From an uncultured Sphingomonadaceae bacterium (GTDB taxonomy: Bacteria; Pseudomonadota; Alphaproteobacteria; Sphingomonadales; Sphingomonadaceae), in assembly GCA_937996655.1 (NCBI GenBank), contig CALKUK010000011.1:372001-436000 (forward strand): a stretch of 64,000 bases of DNA, in the 5' to 3' direction. This document shows positions 39,969 to 47,860 of the stretch, in pieces; position 1 is the stretch's first letter, and the number at the start of each line of letters is the position of its first letter. Under the pieces are notes generated by a model that was not told where the DNA came from, did no database searches, and saw only the letters and a list, made by a program, of their open reading frames with translations. Position numbers and translations under genes: made by a program.

Positions 39969-41837
39969 TCAGTCAGCGGTTTCCAGTTGTTCGGACAACT
40001 CCAGCCAGCGCTGTTCTGCTGCGTCCACCTGCGTGTTCACTTCGCCGCGCAGGCGGGAGAGGTCCCCCATGGTCATCTTGGCGTATTTGGGCGCGGCCTT
40101 GTCCGGCGCAAACATGGCTTCGTCGATGGCATTGCGCTCTTTGGTAAGGCGCTCCAGCTCCGCTTCGGCGCTGTTCACATCCTTGCGGAGTTGCTGCGCC
40201 TTCTGCCGGTCCTGCGCTTGGGAGGCGCGGTCGCCCTTCTTTCCGCTCTTGGGCCCACCATCGGATTTGGGCTGGTTCTTGCCAAGGATGAAGTCGGTAT
40301 AATCCTCAATGCTGCCGGAAAACTCCTTTGCCGTGCCGCTGTCGACAAGGACAAGGCGGTCAGCGGTCAATTCCAGCATGTGCCGGTCATGGCTGACGAG
40401 TACGACGGCACCGGAATAGCCATTCAATGCCTGCACAAGGGCTTCGCGTGCATCGACATCAAGGTGGTTCGTCGGCTCATCGAGGATGAGCATGTGCGGC
40501 GCCTCCCGCGTGATGAGCGCCAGCGCCAGCCGCGCGCGTTCTCCGCCCGACAGTTTCTTGACCTCGGTGGTCGCCTTTTGTCCGGAAAAGCCGAAACGCC
40601 CCAATTGCGCGCGAACAGCGGCAGGTGTTGAGCCTTGCATCTGGCGGGTCATATGTTCGAGTGGGGTGTCATCCCCATCCAGTTCTTCCACCTGATACTG
40701 CGTGAAATAGCCGACGCGCATTTTGCCGGCCGCATTCATCGCGCCGTCCATTGGGGCCAACTGGGCGGCGAGCAAGCGCGCCAGCGTCGTTTTGCCATTG
40801 CCGTTGCGGCCAAGCAGAGCGATCCGGTCATCCGGGTCCAGTCGCAGATTGAGGCGCTCTAGGATCGGCGTACCCGCCGCATAACCCACGCTTGCCATAT
40901 CGAGCGTGATGAGCGGGGGACGTAGTGGATCGGGATCAGGAAAGTCGAATGAAAGGGTCGGGTCTTCAGCCATCGCCGCGATGGGCTGCATCCGGGCGAG
41001 CGCCTTGACGCGCGACTGGGCTTGTTTCGCTGTACTGGCACGCGCGCTGTTGCGGGCGATGAAGTCCTGCAGCTTGGCGCGCTGTGCATCCTGCGAGGCT
41101 TTGGCGGCGGCCAATTGTGCGGCACGTTCGGCGCGCTGGCGCTCAAAGGAGTCATAGCCGCCGGTGTAGAGCGTGACCTTCCCGCCTTCGAGATGCAGGA
41201 TATTGTCGACGACGTTGTTTAGCAGATCACGTTCGTGGCTGATGACGACCATCATGCCCGGATAGGCTTTCAAGAAGCTTTCTAGCCACAAAGTGGCTTC
41301 AAGATCCAAATGGTTCGACGGCTCGTCGAGCAGAAGCAGATCGGGTTCAGAGAACAGCAAGGCGGCAAGCGCGACACGCATTTTCCAGCCGCCTGAATAG
41401 CTATCAAGCGGACGCTGCTGCATCTCTTCACCAAAGCCGAGGCCAACGAGGATGCGTGAGGCGCGGGCATTGGCCGTATAGGCGTCGATGGCGTTCAGGC
41501 GTTCATAGATCTCACCCAGACGGTCCATGTCCTCGCAACCTTCGGTTTCGAGCATAAGCGCGGCACGCTCAACGTCCGCGGCCAGAACCGTGTCGATGGG
41601 CGTCGCATCGCCGCTCGGCGCTTCCTGGGCGATATAGCCGATGCGCGTGTTGCGCGGCATTTCCAGGCTGCCCTCATCTGGGTCCAGCGCACCGATCATG
41701 ACCTTCATCAGCGTGGATTTACCCGCGCCATTGCGGCCGATCAGCCCGATACGGCTGCGCGGGGGCAGGGCCGCCGATGCGCGGTCAATGATGGTGCGCC
41801 CGCCAAGGCGCACGGTGATACCGTTAAGATTGAGCAT
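39969..41837 (-). CDS. ABC-F family ATPase (translation factor type)
   Basis: 622 aa with two ABC domains and no membrane segment. First domain: GRNGAGKSTL near residue 40, signature SYSGGWKMR and Walker B LLLLDEPSNHLD. Second: GRNGNGKTTLAR, KLSGGERARLALALI and LILDEPTNHLD. The linker carries a charged helix (RQRAERAAQLAAAKASQDAQ). The C-terminus is a coiled coil (DRQKAQQLRKDVNSAEAELE). This matches Uup/EttA-like ABC-F ribosome-binding factors; which subtype I cannot tell. Its gene is 67 bp after the LigB-like gene, same strand. Confidence 0.93.
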   Translation of the reverse strand: MLNLNGITVRLGGRTIIDRASAALPPRSRIGLIGRNGAGKSTLMKVMIGALDPDEGSLEMPRNTRIGYIAQEAPSGDATPIDTVLAADVERAALMLETEGCEDMDRLGEIYERLNAIDAYTANARASRILVGLGFGEEMQQRPLDSYSGGWKMRVALAALLFSEPDLLLLDEPSNHLDLEATLWLESFLKAYPGMMVVISHERDLLNNVVDNILHLEGGKVTLYTGGYDSFERQRAERAAQLAAAKASQDAQRAKLQDFIARNSARASTAKQAQSRVKALARMQPIAAMAEDPTLSFDFPDPDPLRPPLITLDMASVGYAAGTPILERLNLRLDPDDRIALLGRNGNGKTTLARLLAAQLAPMDGAMNAAGKMRVGYFTQYQVEELDGDDTPLEHMTRQMQGSTPAAVRAQLGRFGFSGQKATTEVKKLSGGERARLALALITREAPHMLILDEPTNHLDVDAREALVQALNGYSGAVVLVSHDRHMLELTADRLVLVDSGTAKEFSGSIEDYTDFILGKNQPKSDGGPKSGKKGDRASQAQDRQKAQQLRKDVNSAEAELERLTKERNAIDEAMFAPDKAAPKYAKMTMGDLSRLRGEVNTQVDAAEQRWLELSEQLETAD

Positions 41838-41904
41838 ATCCGGCGGCTGCTACAAGATTTCGCTGCAGATGCGAAGGGATTCGCATCCACCGGATATTTT
41901 CCCT

Positions 41905-42762
41905 TCAGGCTAGGGTGAGGGCGTGGTCGGTTGTCATCAACACGGTGGCGGCCGCCGTGTTGGAAATCGGGATGTGATAATTCCGGCTCGCCTCCCTCGC
42001 GCCATCCCCCATCGCGCCGCGCGCCGCTATCCAGTTGAGGATTTCAATGCCTTGGCTTCCGGAGAGTTCGACAATGTCGAGCGCGCTATGCTTGGTCAGT
42101 GCGTCCGGATTGGAGGGCAGATTGTCGAGGCAGAATTTGTCATAGTCGGGGTTCATGAAGCCAGCGCGCTCTCCATCCAGCTGGTGGGACAGGCCGCCCG
42201 TGCCGAAGATGAGGACCTTGGCATCTTCATCCCAACTCTCAATTGCCTTGTGAACAGCTCGCCCGAGCGCGAGCGCCCGCTTCGGGCTGGGCAGCGGATG
42301 CTGCACGGTGTTGATCCCCACCGGCACCAGCTTGAAATCATAGCCATTACTGTTTGGCCAGCTCAGCTCCAAGGGTATAGAAAGCGCGTGATCGATCAGC
42401 ATTTCCTGACAGGTCACGATGTCGAATTCTTCTTCGACCAGCGTGTTGATGATGTGCCAGGACAGCTCCGGCGCGCCGGGCACCGATTTGAACAGCGGCA
42501 GGCCCCAGCCTTCATCCGCATTGTCATATTGGGGTGCGGCGCCGACCGCAAAGGTCGGCATTTTGTCGAGGAAGAAATTCAGGCCGTGGTCGTTGGAAAA
42601 GGTGACGACATAATCTGGCTTATTATCTTTCAGCCATTCATGGACAGGCTTGAACCCGTCAAAAAACGGCTTCCAATAGGGGTCTTCCTGCAATCCCTTG
42701 GCAATGGCCCCGCCGATGGCAGGCACATGGCTGGTGAATATTCCGCCGATAACCTTGGCCAT
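41905..42762 (-). CDS. LigB-like extradiol dioxygenase beta (catalytic) subunit
   Basis: 285-aa class III extradiol ring-cleavage dioxygenase of the protocatechuate 4,5-dioxygenase (LigB) type. Alignment from memory with the Sphingobium LigB shows all four active-site residues: His12 in FTSHVPAIG, His59 in SNDHG, His193 in GTGGLSHQL and Glu240 in SQGIEILNW. His12, His59 and Glu240 would hold the Fe(II). The rest is only distantly similar to that LigB, so the substrate may not be protocatechuate. The alpha subunit gene precedes it with one base between stop and start (TGACATG). No other aromatic-pathway gene is near. AGGGGA before the ATG at 42762 supports the start. Confidence 0.88.
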   Translation of the reverse strand: MAKVIGGIFTSHVPAIGGAIAKGLQEDPYWKPFFDGFKPVHEWLKDNKPDYVVTFSNDHGLNFFLDKMPTFAVGAAPQYDNADEGWGLPLFKSVPGAPELSWHIINTLVEEEFDIVTCQEMLIDHALSIPLELSWPNSNGYDFKLVPVGINTVQHPLPSPKRALALGRAVHKAIESWDEDAKVLIFGTGGLSHQLDGERAGFMNPDYDKFCLDNLPSNPDALTKHSALDIVELSGSQGIEILNWIAARGAMGDGAREASRNYHIPISNTAAATVLMTTDHALTLA

Positions 42763-42763
42763 G

Positions 42764-43147
42764 TCAGATCCCCTTTGCCTGATCGAGCAGCATCTGTTTG
42801 AACTCTGCGACGCTCTTGCCGGTCTGCTGCGCGCCGAGGTCCTGCACATTGAGGCCGAAGATTCCGGCAAGTTTGGCTAGGTAATAGACGTTTCCGCCCG
42901 CTACGATCATCGCCAGCACGTTGCGTTGGCGCACGGCGTCGCGCTGCTCGGGTGTGAGGTTGAATTTCGCGCAATAGGCGTCCTCATCCTCCAGAAAGGC
43001 TTGCCGGTTCGCGGCGTTGTTGAACGAAAAACACATTGCGTTGATTGCATAGCCAATCCTCGCGGCGTCGCCGTCGAACACGGGCGTGCCCAGTATCACG
43101 CGCTTTGCTGTCGCCATCTGCACCGCACTCTCCTCATCCAAATTCAT
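42764..43147 (-). CDS. LigA-like extradiol dioxygenase alpha subunit
   Basis: 127-aa small subunit of the LigAB type, mostly helical, with [20 protein letters not shown] and the [15 protein letters not shown] stretch that matches the LigA family GGNVYFLSKL. The start is uncertain: the ATG at 43147 has no ribosome site, while a GTG at 43123 has AGGAG six bases before it and would give 119 aa. It is first in a two-gene unit with the LigB-like gene, read away from tgt, with a palindrome (43164-43184) immediately upstream. Alpha subunits of this type help close the active site of the beta subunit. Confidence 0.85.
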   Translation of the reverse strand: MNLDEESAVQMATAKRVILGTPVFDGDAARIGYAINAMCFSFNNAANRQAFLEDEDAYCAKFNLTPEQRDAVRQRNVLAMIVAGGNVYYLAKLAGIFGLNVQDLGAQQTGKSVAEFKQMLLDQAKGI

Positions 43148-43163
43148 TGGATGGGGGTGAAAT

Positions 43164-43184
43164 ATCGTATGTAAGACATACAAT
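43164..43184. promoter_or_regulatory. Palindrome (probable operator) between LigAB-like genes and tgt
   Basis: Core GTATGT-AAG-ACATAC (43167-43181), extended by two further matching pairs after one mismatch (AT at 43164, AT at 43184). It lies 17 bp upstream of the LigA-like ATG and 47 bp upstream of tgt. The form (6-bp arms, short centre) fits a homodimeric repressor such as GntR type. I infer that it controls the dioxygenase genes; control of tgt is possible too. Confidence 0.55.
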
Positions 43185-43230
43185 CTTTGATCTAGGACAA
43201 AATGCGCGAGCGCCGTATAGCCCGCGCACC

Positions 43231-44355
43231 ATGACGAAGCCGCGTTTTGATTTTCAGATTTCTGCAACCGACGGGAAGGCCCGGACGGGCGTTATCCGCA
43301 TGATGCGGGGCGACATCCGCACCCCGGCCTTCATGCCCGTCGGCACGGCGGCAACCGTGAAGGCGATGAAGCCCAAAGATGTGCGCGGGCTGGGGGCGGA
43401 CATCATCTTGGGCAACACCTATCACCTGATGCTTCGGCCCGGCGCGGAACGGATGGGCAGGCTTGGTGGCCTTCATAAGTTCATGGGGTGGGACCGGCCG
43501 ATCCTGACGGACAGCGGCGGTTATCAGGTGATGAGCCTCGCTAGCCTGCGCAAAATTACCGAAGAAGGCGTCAAATTTGCGAGCCATCTCGACGGGTCAC
43601 GACATATGCTGACCCCGGAACGCTCAATGGAGATCCAGCGTCTGCTCGGTTCTGACATCGTGATGGCCTTTGACGAATGCCCAGCGCACGGTGTGCCGCG
43701 TGAGGTTGCCGAAAAGTCGATGGAAATGTCGATGCGTTGGGCCAAGCGGTCGCGCGATGCGTTTGATGCAGGGGGAGACCATGCTGCACGCTCGGCGCTG
43801 TTTGGTATTCAGCAGGGATCATTGGACGAAGCGCTGCGCAAGCGGTCTGCCGACGCCCTGATCGAGATTGGGTTTGATGGTTATGCCATCGGTGGGCTCG
43901 CCGTCGGGGAAGGGCAGGAGGCGATGTTCGCCACGCTCAATTTCGCCCCGGACCAGCTGCCGGTTGACCGTCCCCGTTATCTGATGGGCGTTGGTAAGCC
44001 CGATGATTTGGTGGGGGCTGTTGAACGCGGGGTCGATATGTTTGACTGCGTCTTGCCCACGCGCTCCGGTCGCAACGGGCAGGCCTTCACCTGGGATGGC
44101 CCCGTCAACATCCGCAATGCGAAGTTTGCAGAAGACCTCTCTCCGCTCGACCCTGCCTCACCTGTGGGCGAATGGAGCAAGGCCTATCTCCACCACCTCG
44201 TTCGGTCGGGCGAGATGCTGGGCGCCATGTTAATGACCGAGCACAATTTATGGTTCTATCAGCAGTTGATGGCGGCGATGCGGGACGCAATTGCACAAGG
44301 CAAGTTCGCCGCATTCGCCGCCGAATTCAGGGCGCGCTATAAAAAGGCGCCTTAG
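43231..44355 (+). CDS. tgt: tRNA-guanine transglycosylase lacking zinc-site cysteines
   Basis: Exchanges guanine 34 of tRNAs for preQ1 in queuosine synthesis. 374 aa. The catalytic residues known for the Zymomonas enzyme are present: Asp94 in TDSGGYQV, Asp148 and Cys150 in MAFDECP, Gln195 in GIQQGS, and nucleophile Asp272 in [13 protein letters not shown]. But the zinc site is not: where the family has a CxCxxC motif this protein reads [19 protein letters not shown] (residues 305-323), three residues shorter. Only His338 (TEHN) of the four ligands remains, and the protein has just two cysteines, 150 and 273. Flanking sequence stays in frame, so it is not a simple frameshift. Start at the ATG at 43231. 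Confidence 0.93.
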   Translation: MTKPRFDFQISATDGKARTGVIRMMRGDIRTPAFMPVGTAATVKAMKPKDVRGLGADIILGNTYHLMLRPGAERMGRLGGLHKFMGWDRPILTDSGGYQVMSLASLRKITEEGVKFASHLDGSRHMLTPERSMEIQRLLGSDIVMAFDECPAHGVPREVAEKSMEMSMRWAKRSRDAFDAGGDHAARSALFGIQQGSLDEALRKRSADALIEIGFDGYAIGGLAVGEGQEAMFATLNFAPDQLPVDRPRYLMGVGKPDDLVGAVERGVDMFDCVLPTRSGRNGQAFTWDGPVNIRNAKFAEDLSPLDPASPVGEWSKAYLHHLVRSGEMLGAMLMTEHNLWFYQQLMAAMRDAIAQGKFAAFAAEFRARYKKAP

Positions 44356-44885
44356 CGCGGGGTTTTGCCTGCTGCCTGCCAGTCTTGCAGGGCCTTCATC
44401 ATCTTGGGCACATGCTCCCGATAATCGAGCGACGACCAGACCGAGATCACCTTGCCGCCGGGCGAGATCAGATAGGATGTCCGGTTGGTCATGCCTGTGA
44501 TGCTGAGCTTCACGTCATAACCCCGAATGACAGGCTTTGAGGCGGATGCGACGGCAAACTTGCCGCGGCATTCGGAGGATGAGAATTTTGCGAGCTTCTC
44601 AACGCCGTCGGCCGACATGCCAACAATGGTCGCGCCGAGTTTGCGGAAATCATCGGTGGCCTCTGCAAACTGGTTTGCTTCCACCGTGCAGCCAGGGGTG
44701 AAGGCGGCCGGGAAGAAATAGAGCACGACCGGCCCCTTTTTCAGCTGGTCGGCGAGGGAGAAGTCAAATTCCTTACCCCCAAGCGCCCCTTTGGTGGAAA
44801 AGCCGGGGGCCGAACTTCCGGCCGGCAATGCAGCCAAGGCAGGTGTTGACAGGGCGAGGGCAGATAACAGAACGAAAGTGCGCAT
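44352..44885 (-). CDS. Exported peroxiredoxin (Bcp/AhpC-TSA type)
   Basis: 177 aa with a signal peptide ([20 protein letters not shown]). Thioredoxin-like fold with peroxidatic Cys66 in [15 protein letters not shown] and Cys106 in SSSECRGKF, which could resolve it. Removes peroxides in the periplasm with electrons from a thioredoxin-like donor. Its end overlaps the tgt stop by 4 bp; the genes converge. It is divergent from the ribosomal cluster. Confidence 0.87.
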   Translation of the reverse strand: MRTFVLLSALALSTPALAALPAGSSAPGFSTKGALGGKEFDFSLADQLKKGPVVLYFFPAAFTPGCTVEANQFAEATDDFRKLGATIVGMSADGVEKLAKFSSSECRGKFAVASASKPVIRGYDVKLSITGMTNRTSYLISPGGKVISVWSSLDYREHVPKMMKALQDWQAAGKTPR

Positions 44886-44952
44886 TGAGGATCTCCTTGC
44901 TATAAGGAACCTATGGCGAAAATGACACCAACGCCAGCGTCCGTTGGTGTGC

Positions 44953-44981
44953 TTGACACTGTCACGCGCTGCTTATAAAGA
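44953..44981 (+). promoter_or_regulatory. Sigma-70-type promoter of the rpsM operon
   Basis: TTGACA (44953-44958) and TAAAGA (44976-44981) with a 17-bp spacer; TATAAA at 44974 is an alternative -10. It is about 130 bp before rpsM. A perfect palindrome CCGTGATCACGG (44998-45009) follows in the leader. The ribosomal genes therefore probably have their own promoter. Confidence 0.55.
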
Positions 44982-45113
44982 AACTTATCCAATATCACCG
45001 TGATCACGGCGACGCGTTTCTGCGCTCGTCGTGTTTATGCGTTGATTTGGATGTTAAAGCGTCGAGATAGGCCGGCCTTGCCCGCTGGCTTGTGGAGCAG
45101 GAGAAAGTTACCA

Positions 45114-45482
45114 ATGGCACGTATTGCGGGTGTTAACATCCCGACCAACAAGCGCGTTTTGATCGCGTTGCAGTATATCCACGGCATTGGCCAAGCCAAA
45201 GCTAAGGAAATCATCACCAAGCTGAACATCGATGAAGCGCGTCGCGTTCAGGATCTGTCGGACACAGAAGTCCTGCACATCCGCGAAACGATCGACGCCG
45301 ATTACACGGTGGAAGGCGATCTTCGCCGCGAAACTTCGATGAACATCAAGCGCCTGATGGACCTCGCGTCCTATCGTGGCCTGCGTCATCGTAAGGGTCT
45401 TCCGGTTCGTGGCCAGCGCACGCACACAAATGCGCGTACCCGTAAGGGCAAGGCCAAGCCGATCGCCGGTAAGAAGAAGTAA
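45114..45482 (+). CDS. rpsM: 30S ribosomal protein S13
   Basis: 122 aa. Characteristic [20 protein letters not shown], the helix [33 protein letters not shown] and the basic tail [12 protein letters not shown]. Binds the head of the 30S subunit near the 16S and P-site tRNA. The start at 45114 has GCAGGAGA about 10 bases before. First of a four-gene unit; the usual upstream secY-adk are absent, and the peroxiredoxin gene lies upstream on the other strand. Confidence 0.98.
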   Translation: MARIAGVNIPTNKRVLIALQYIHGIGQAKAKEIITKLNIDEARRVQDLSDTEVLHIRETIDADYTVEGDLRRETSMNIKRLMDLASYRGLRHRKGLPVRGQRTHTNARTRKGKAKPIAGKKK

Positions 45483-45520
45483 TTTTTCGGGCAGTCCGGC
45501 GGACTGTTCAGCGAAAATTA
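45480..45520. other. Stem-loop at the rpsM-rpsK junction
   Basis: An inner stem CAGTCC/GGACTG (45492-45497, 45501-45506) with a 3-base loop sits inside an outer stem TAATTTTTCG/CGAAAATTA (45480-45489, 45512-45520, one bulge). It starts within the rpsM stop. No T-run follows the stem, so it is not a clear terminator; it could be a processing or translational signal. Confidence 0.45.
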
Positions 45521-45566
45521 CTCCCAACTGCTGTTTCAGCATTCGAGATAAAGTCAGGATTTCCTT

Positions 45567-45956
45567 ATGGCACGCGAACCTCAGCGCCTTCGTCGGCGGG
45601 AACGCAAAAACATCACCTCTGGTGTGGCCCACGTCAACGCCAGCTTCAATAACACCATGATCACCATCACTGACGCGCAGGGCAATGCCATTGCGTGGTC
45701 GTCGGCGGGCATGATGGGCTTCAAGGGCAGCCGCAAGTCGACGCCTTATGCCGCTCAGGTTGCTGCTGAAGACGCAGGCAAGAAGGCCGCCGAACATGGC
45801 GTCCGTACGCTTGAAGTCGAAGTGAAGGGTCCCGGTTCGGGCCGTGAATCGGCACTGCGCGCTTTGCAGGCTGTCGGCTTCACCATCACGGCGATCCGTG
45901 ACGTGACGTCGATCCCGCATAACGGCGTTCGTCCGTCGAAGCGTCGTCGCGTCTAA
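45567..45956 (+). CDS. rpsK: 30S ribosomal protein S11
   Basis: 129 aa, normal. [20 protein letters not shown] and [20 protein letters not shown] are family signatures, with the C-terminal [15 protein letters not shown]. Part of the 30S platform, where mRNA 3' of the start codon passes. Second gene of the unit. Confidence 0.98.
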   Translation: MAREPQRLRRRERKNITSGVAHVNASFNNTMITITDAQGNAIAWSSAGMMGFKGSRKSTPYAAQVAAEDAGKKAAEHGVRTLEVEVKGPGSGRESALRALQAVGFTITAIRDVTSIPHNGVRPSKRRRV

Positions 45957-45965
45957 TCGGCTTCC

Positions 45966-45992
45966 ACCGGGTGCACATGACGTGTGCCCGGT
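45966..45992. other. Stem-loop between rpsK and rpoA
   Basis: Arms ACCGGGTGCACA (45966-45977) and TGTGCCCGGT (45983-45992) pair with a 2-base bulge around a 5-base loop. No T-run follows. Same position and kind as the hairpins before rpsK and rplQ. Confidence 0.45.
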
Positions 45993-46051
45993 AACAAGTT
46001 TCAATCGGTGGCAGGCGGACGCGCTTTCCACCCAACCCCAAGGGGAACACC

Positions 46052-47116
46052 GTGGCAGTTAATCTCAAGAACTGGCAGGAACTTAAAAAGCCCGACACCC
46101 TCGAAAAGAAGACCGGTGGCGATCCGCTGCGCAAGGCGACTTTTGTTGCTGAGCCGTTGGAGCGTGGCTTTGGTCTGACGCTGGGCAACGCGCTGCGTCG
46201 CGTTCTGCTCTCGTCGCTTCAGGGTGCGGCCGTAACGTCGATCAAGATCGAAAACGTGTTGCACGAATTTTCGAGCCTTGCTGGCGTCCGCGAAGACGTG
46301 ACGGACATCGTCCTGAACGTGAAGCAGATTGCACTGCGTATGCAGGGTGACGGTCCGAAGCGTCTCCAGCTTTCGGCCACTGGCCCGGCGGACGTGAAGG
46401 CTGGCGATATTGCTGTTTCGGGTGACATCGAAGTGATGAACCCTGAACTGGTCATCTGCCATCTCGATCAGGGCGCGACGCTCAACATGGAACTGACGGC
46501 CGACGTCGGTAAGGGCTATGTTCCTGCCGCATCGAACCGTCCGGCAGACGCGCCCATCGGCCTGATCCCGGTCGACGCGCTTTACTCGCCGGTCCGTCAG
46601 GTCTCGTACAAGGTGGAAAACACCCGCGTCGGCCAGGAACTGGATTATGACAAGCTGACCCTGACCATCGAAACCGATGGCACAGTGACCCCGGACGATG
46701 CCGTTGCTTACGCTTCGCGCATCCTTCAGGACCAGCTTCAGCTCTTCGTCCACTTCGACGAAGCTCTGGCACAGTCCTCGCAGCTCATCGGCATGGCGGC
46801 ACCTTCGAGCGCCCCGGAATCGTCGAGCGACTCCAACCAGATCAACCGCTTCCTTCTCAAGAAGGTGGACGAGCTGGAATTGTCTGTCCGTTCGGCAAAC
46901 TGCCTCAAGAACGACAACATCATCTACATCGGCGATCTGGTTCAGAAGACCGAAGCCGAAATGCTCCGCACGCCGAACTTCGGCCGCAAGTCCTTGAACG
47001 AAATCAAGGAAGTGCTGTCGTCCATGGGCCTGCGTCTCGGCATGGACATCCCCGGATGGCCGCCCGAGAACATCGAAGACATGGCCAAGAAGCTCGAACA
47101 AGAGCTGCTCGGCTAA
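46052..47116 (+). CDS. rpoA: DNA-directed RNA polymerase subunit alpha
   Basis: 354 aa. N-terminal dimerisation domain ([22 protein letters not shown]), a flexible linker, and the C-terminal domain (about residues 270-350) with [17 protein letters not shown] and the [11 protein letters not shown] motif that contacts UP elements and activators. GTG start with AAGGGGA upstream. Third gene of the unit. Confidence 0.98.
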   Translation: MAVNLKNWQELKKPDTLEKKTGGDPLRKATFVAEPLERGFGLTLGNALRRVLLSSLQGAAVTSIKIENVLHEFSSLAGVREDVTDIVLNVKQIALRMQGDGPKRLQLSATGPADVKAGDIAVSGDIEVMNPELVICHLDQGATLNMELTADVGKGYVPAASNRPADAPIGLIPVDALYSPVRQVSYKVENTRVGQELDYDKLTLTIETDGTVTPDDAVAYASRILQDQLQLFVHFDEALAQSSQLIGMAAPSSAPESSSDSNQINRFLLKKVDELELSVRSANCLKNDNIIYIGDLVQKTEAEMLRTPNFGRKSLNEIKEVLSSMGLRLGMDIPGWPPENIEDMAKKLEQELLG

Positions 47117-47202
47117 GCCGAAGCGAGCCGTGCAGCGCAGCAGCGTGGCGGTTTGCAAAGCGAACGCGATCGGTCGGCCAGCGGCCAATATGGTCGTCTG
47201 AC

Positions 47203-47225
47203 GTCACGGGATTTACGCCCGTGAC
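47203..47225. other. Stem-loop between rpoA and rplQ
   Basis: Perfect 8-bp stem GTCACGGG/CCCGTGAC with a 7-base loop ATTTACG. No T-run. The rpoA-rplQ gap of 207 bp is long for this operon. Confidence 0.5.
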
Positions 47226-47323
47226 GGACCGGGCGTGGGATAAGGGCAAAGGGCGGTGGCCCGTAACACCGCCTGGCTAGGGGTACCTCACACGGCCCCC
47301 TGACGAACGAAAAGGAAGTTAAA

Positions 47324-47746
47324 ATGAGACATCGTAGTGGCGGCCGTAAGCTTCAGCGTACCTCGGCCCACCGTATTGCCCTGTTCCGCAACATGTCGGC
47401 AGCGCTTATCAAGCATGAACAGATCACCACGACCCTCGCTAAGGCGAAGGAACTGCGTCCGTACGTTGAAAAGCTGATCACGCTGGCGAAGAAGGGTGGC
47501 CTGTCCAACCGTCGTCTGGCGCATGCCCGTCTTTTGAACGATGCGCAGCTGATCAAGCTGTTTGACGTTCTTGCCGAGCGTTACAAGGACCGCAACGGTG
47601 GCTACACCCGCGTCATCAAGGCTGGCATCCGCGCATCGGACGCCGCCCCGATCGCGATCATCGAATTCGTCGACCGCGACGTGAGCGCCAAGGGCCAGGA
47701 TTCGGGCCCGGTCTACACGTCGGAAGATCTGGACGAAGCTGCCTAA
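47324..47746 (+). CDS. rplQ: 50S ribosomal protein L17
   Basis: 140 aa. [20 protein letters not shown] and [17 protein letters not shown] are family signatures; the C-terminal acidic tail (SEDLDEAA) is typical of alphaproteobacteria. Near the tunnel exit of the 50S. GAAGTT before the ATG. Last gene of the unit, followed by a strong terminator. Confidence 0.98.
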   Translation: MRHRSGGRKLQRTSAHRIALFRNMSAALIKHEQITTTLAKAKELRPYVEKLITLAKKGGLSNRRLAHARLLNDAQLIKLFDVLAERYKDRNGGYTRVIKAGIRASDAAPIAIIEFVDRDVSAKGQDSGPVYTSEDLDEAA

Positions 47747-47776
47747 ACAGCTTTTGCCCTCATCGGCGAAAACAAG

Positions 47777-47804
47777 AAGCCCCGCAGAAATGCGGGGCTT
47801 TTTT
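47777..47804 (+). terminator. Intrinsic terminator after rplQ
   Basis: Perfect 10-bp stem AAGCCCCGCA/TGCGGGGCTT (47777-47786, 47791-47800) with loop GAAA. The T-run ends at 47804. Strong rho-independent signal on the plus strand. Confidence 0.93.
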
Positions 47805-47829
47805 GTTGAGGGGCGTAGGGCAGCGAACC

Positions 47830-47855
47830 AAAAAAAACGGGGCCCGAAGGCCCCG
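47830..47855 (-). terminator. Intrinsic terminator after rpoD
   Basis: On the minus strand, stem CGGGGCC/GGCCCCG with loop TTCG (47855-47838) runs into eight T residues (47837-47830). It is six bases past the rpoD stop. Confidence 0.92.
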
Positions 47856-47860
47856 CTTGA

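Noticed and set aside
44143..44199. Frameshift or sequencing error as the cause of the missing TGT zinc site
   Set aside because: Both sides align in the same frame, and the change is a clean in-frame loss of three residues plus several substitutions, so a single base error cannot explain it.
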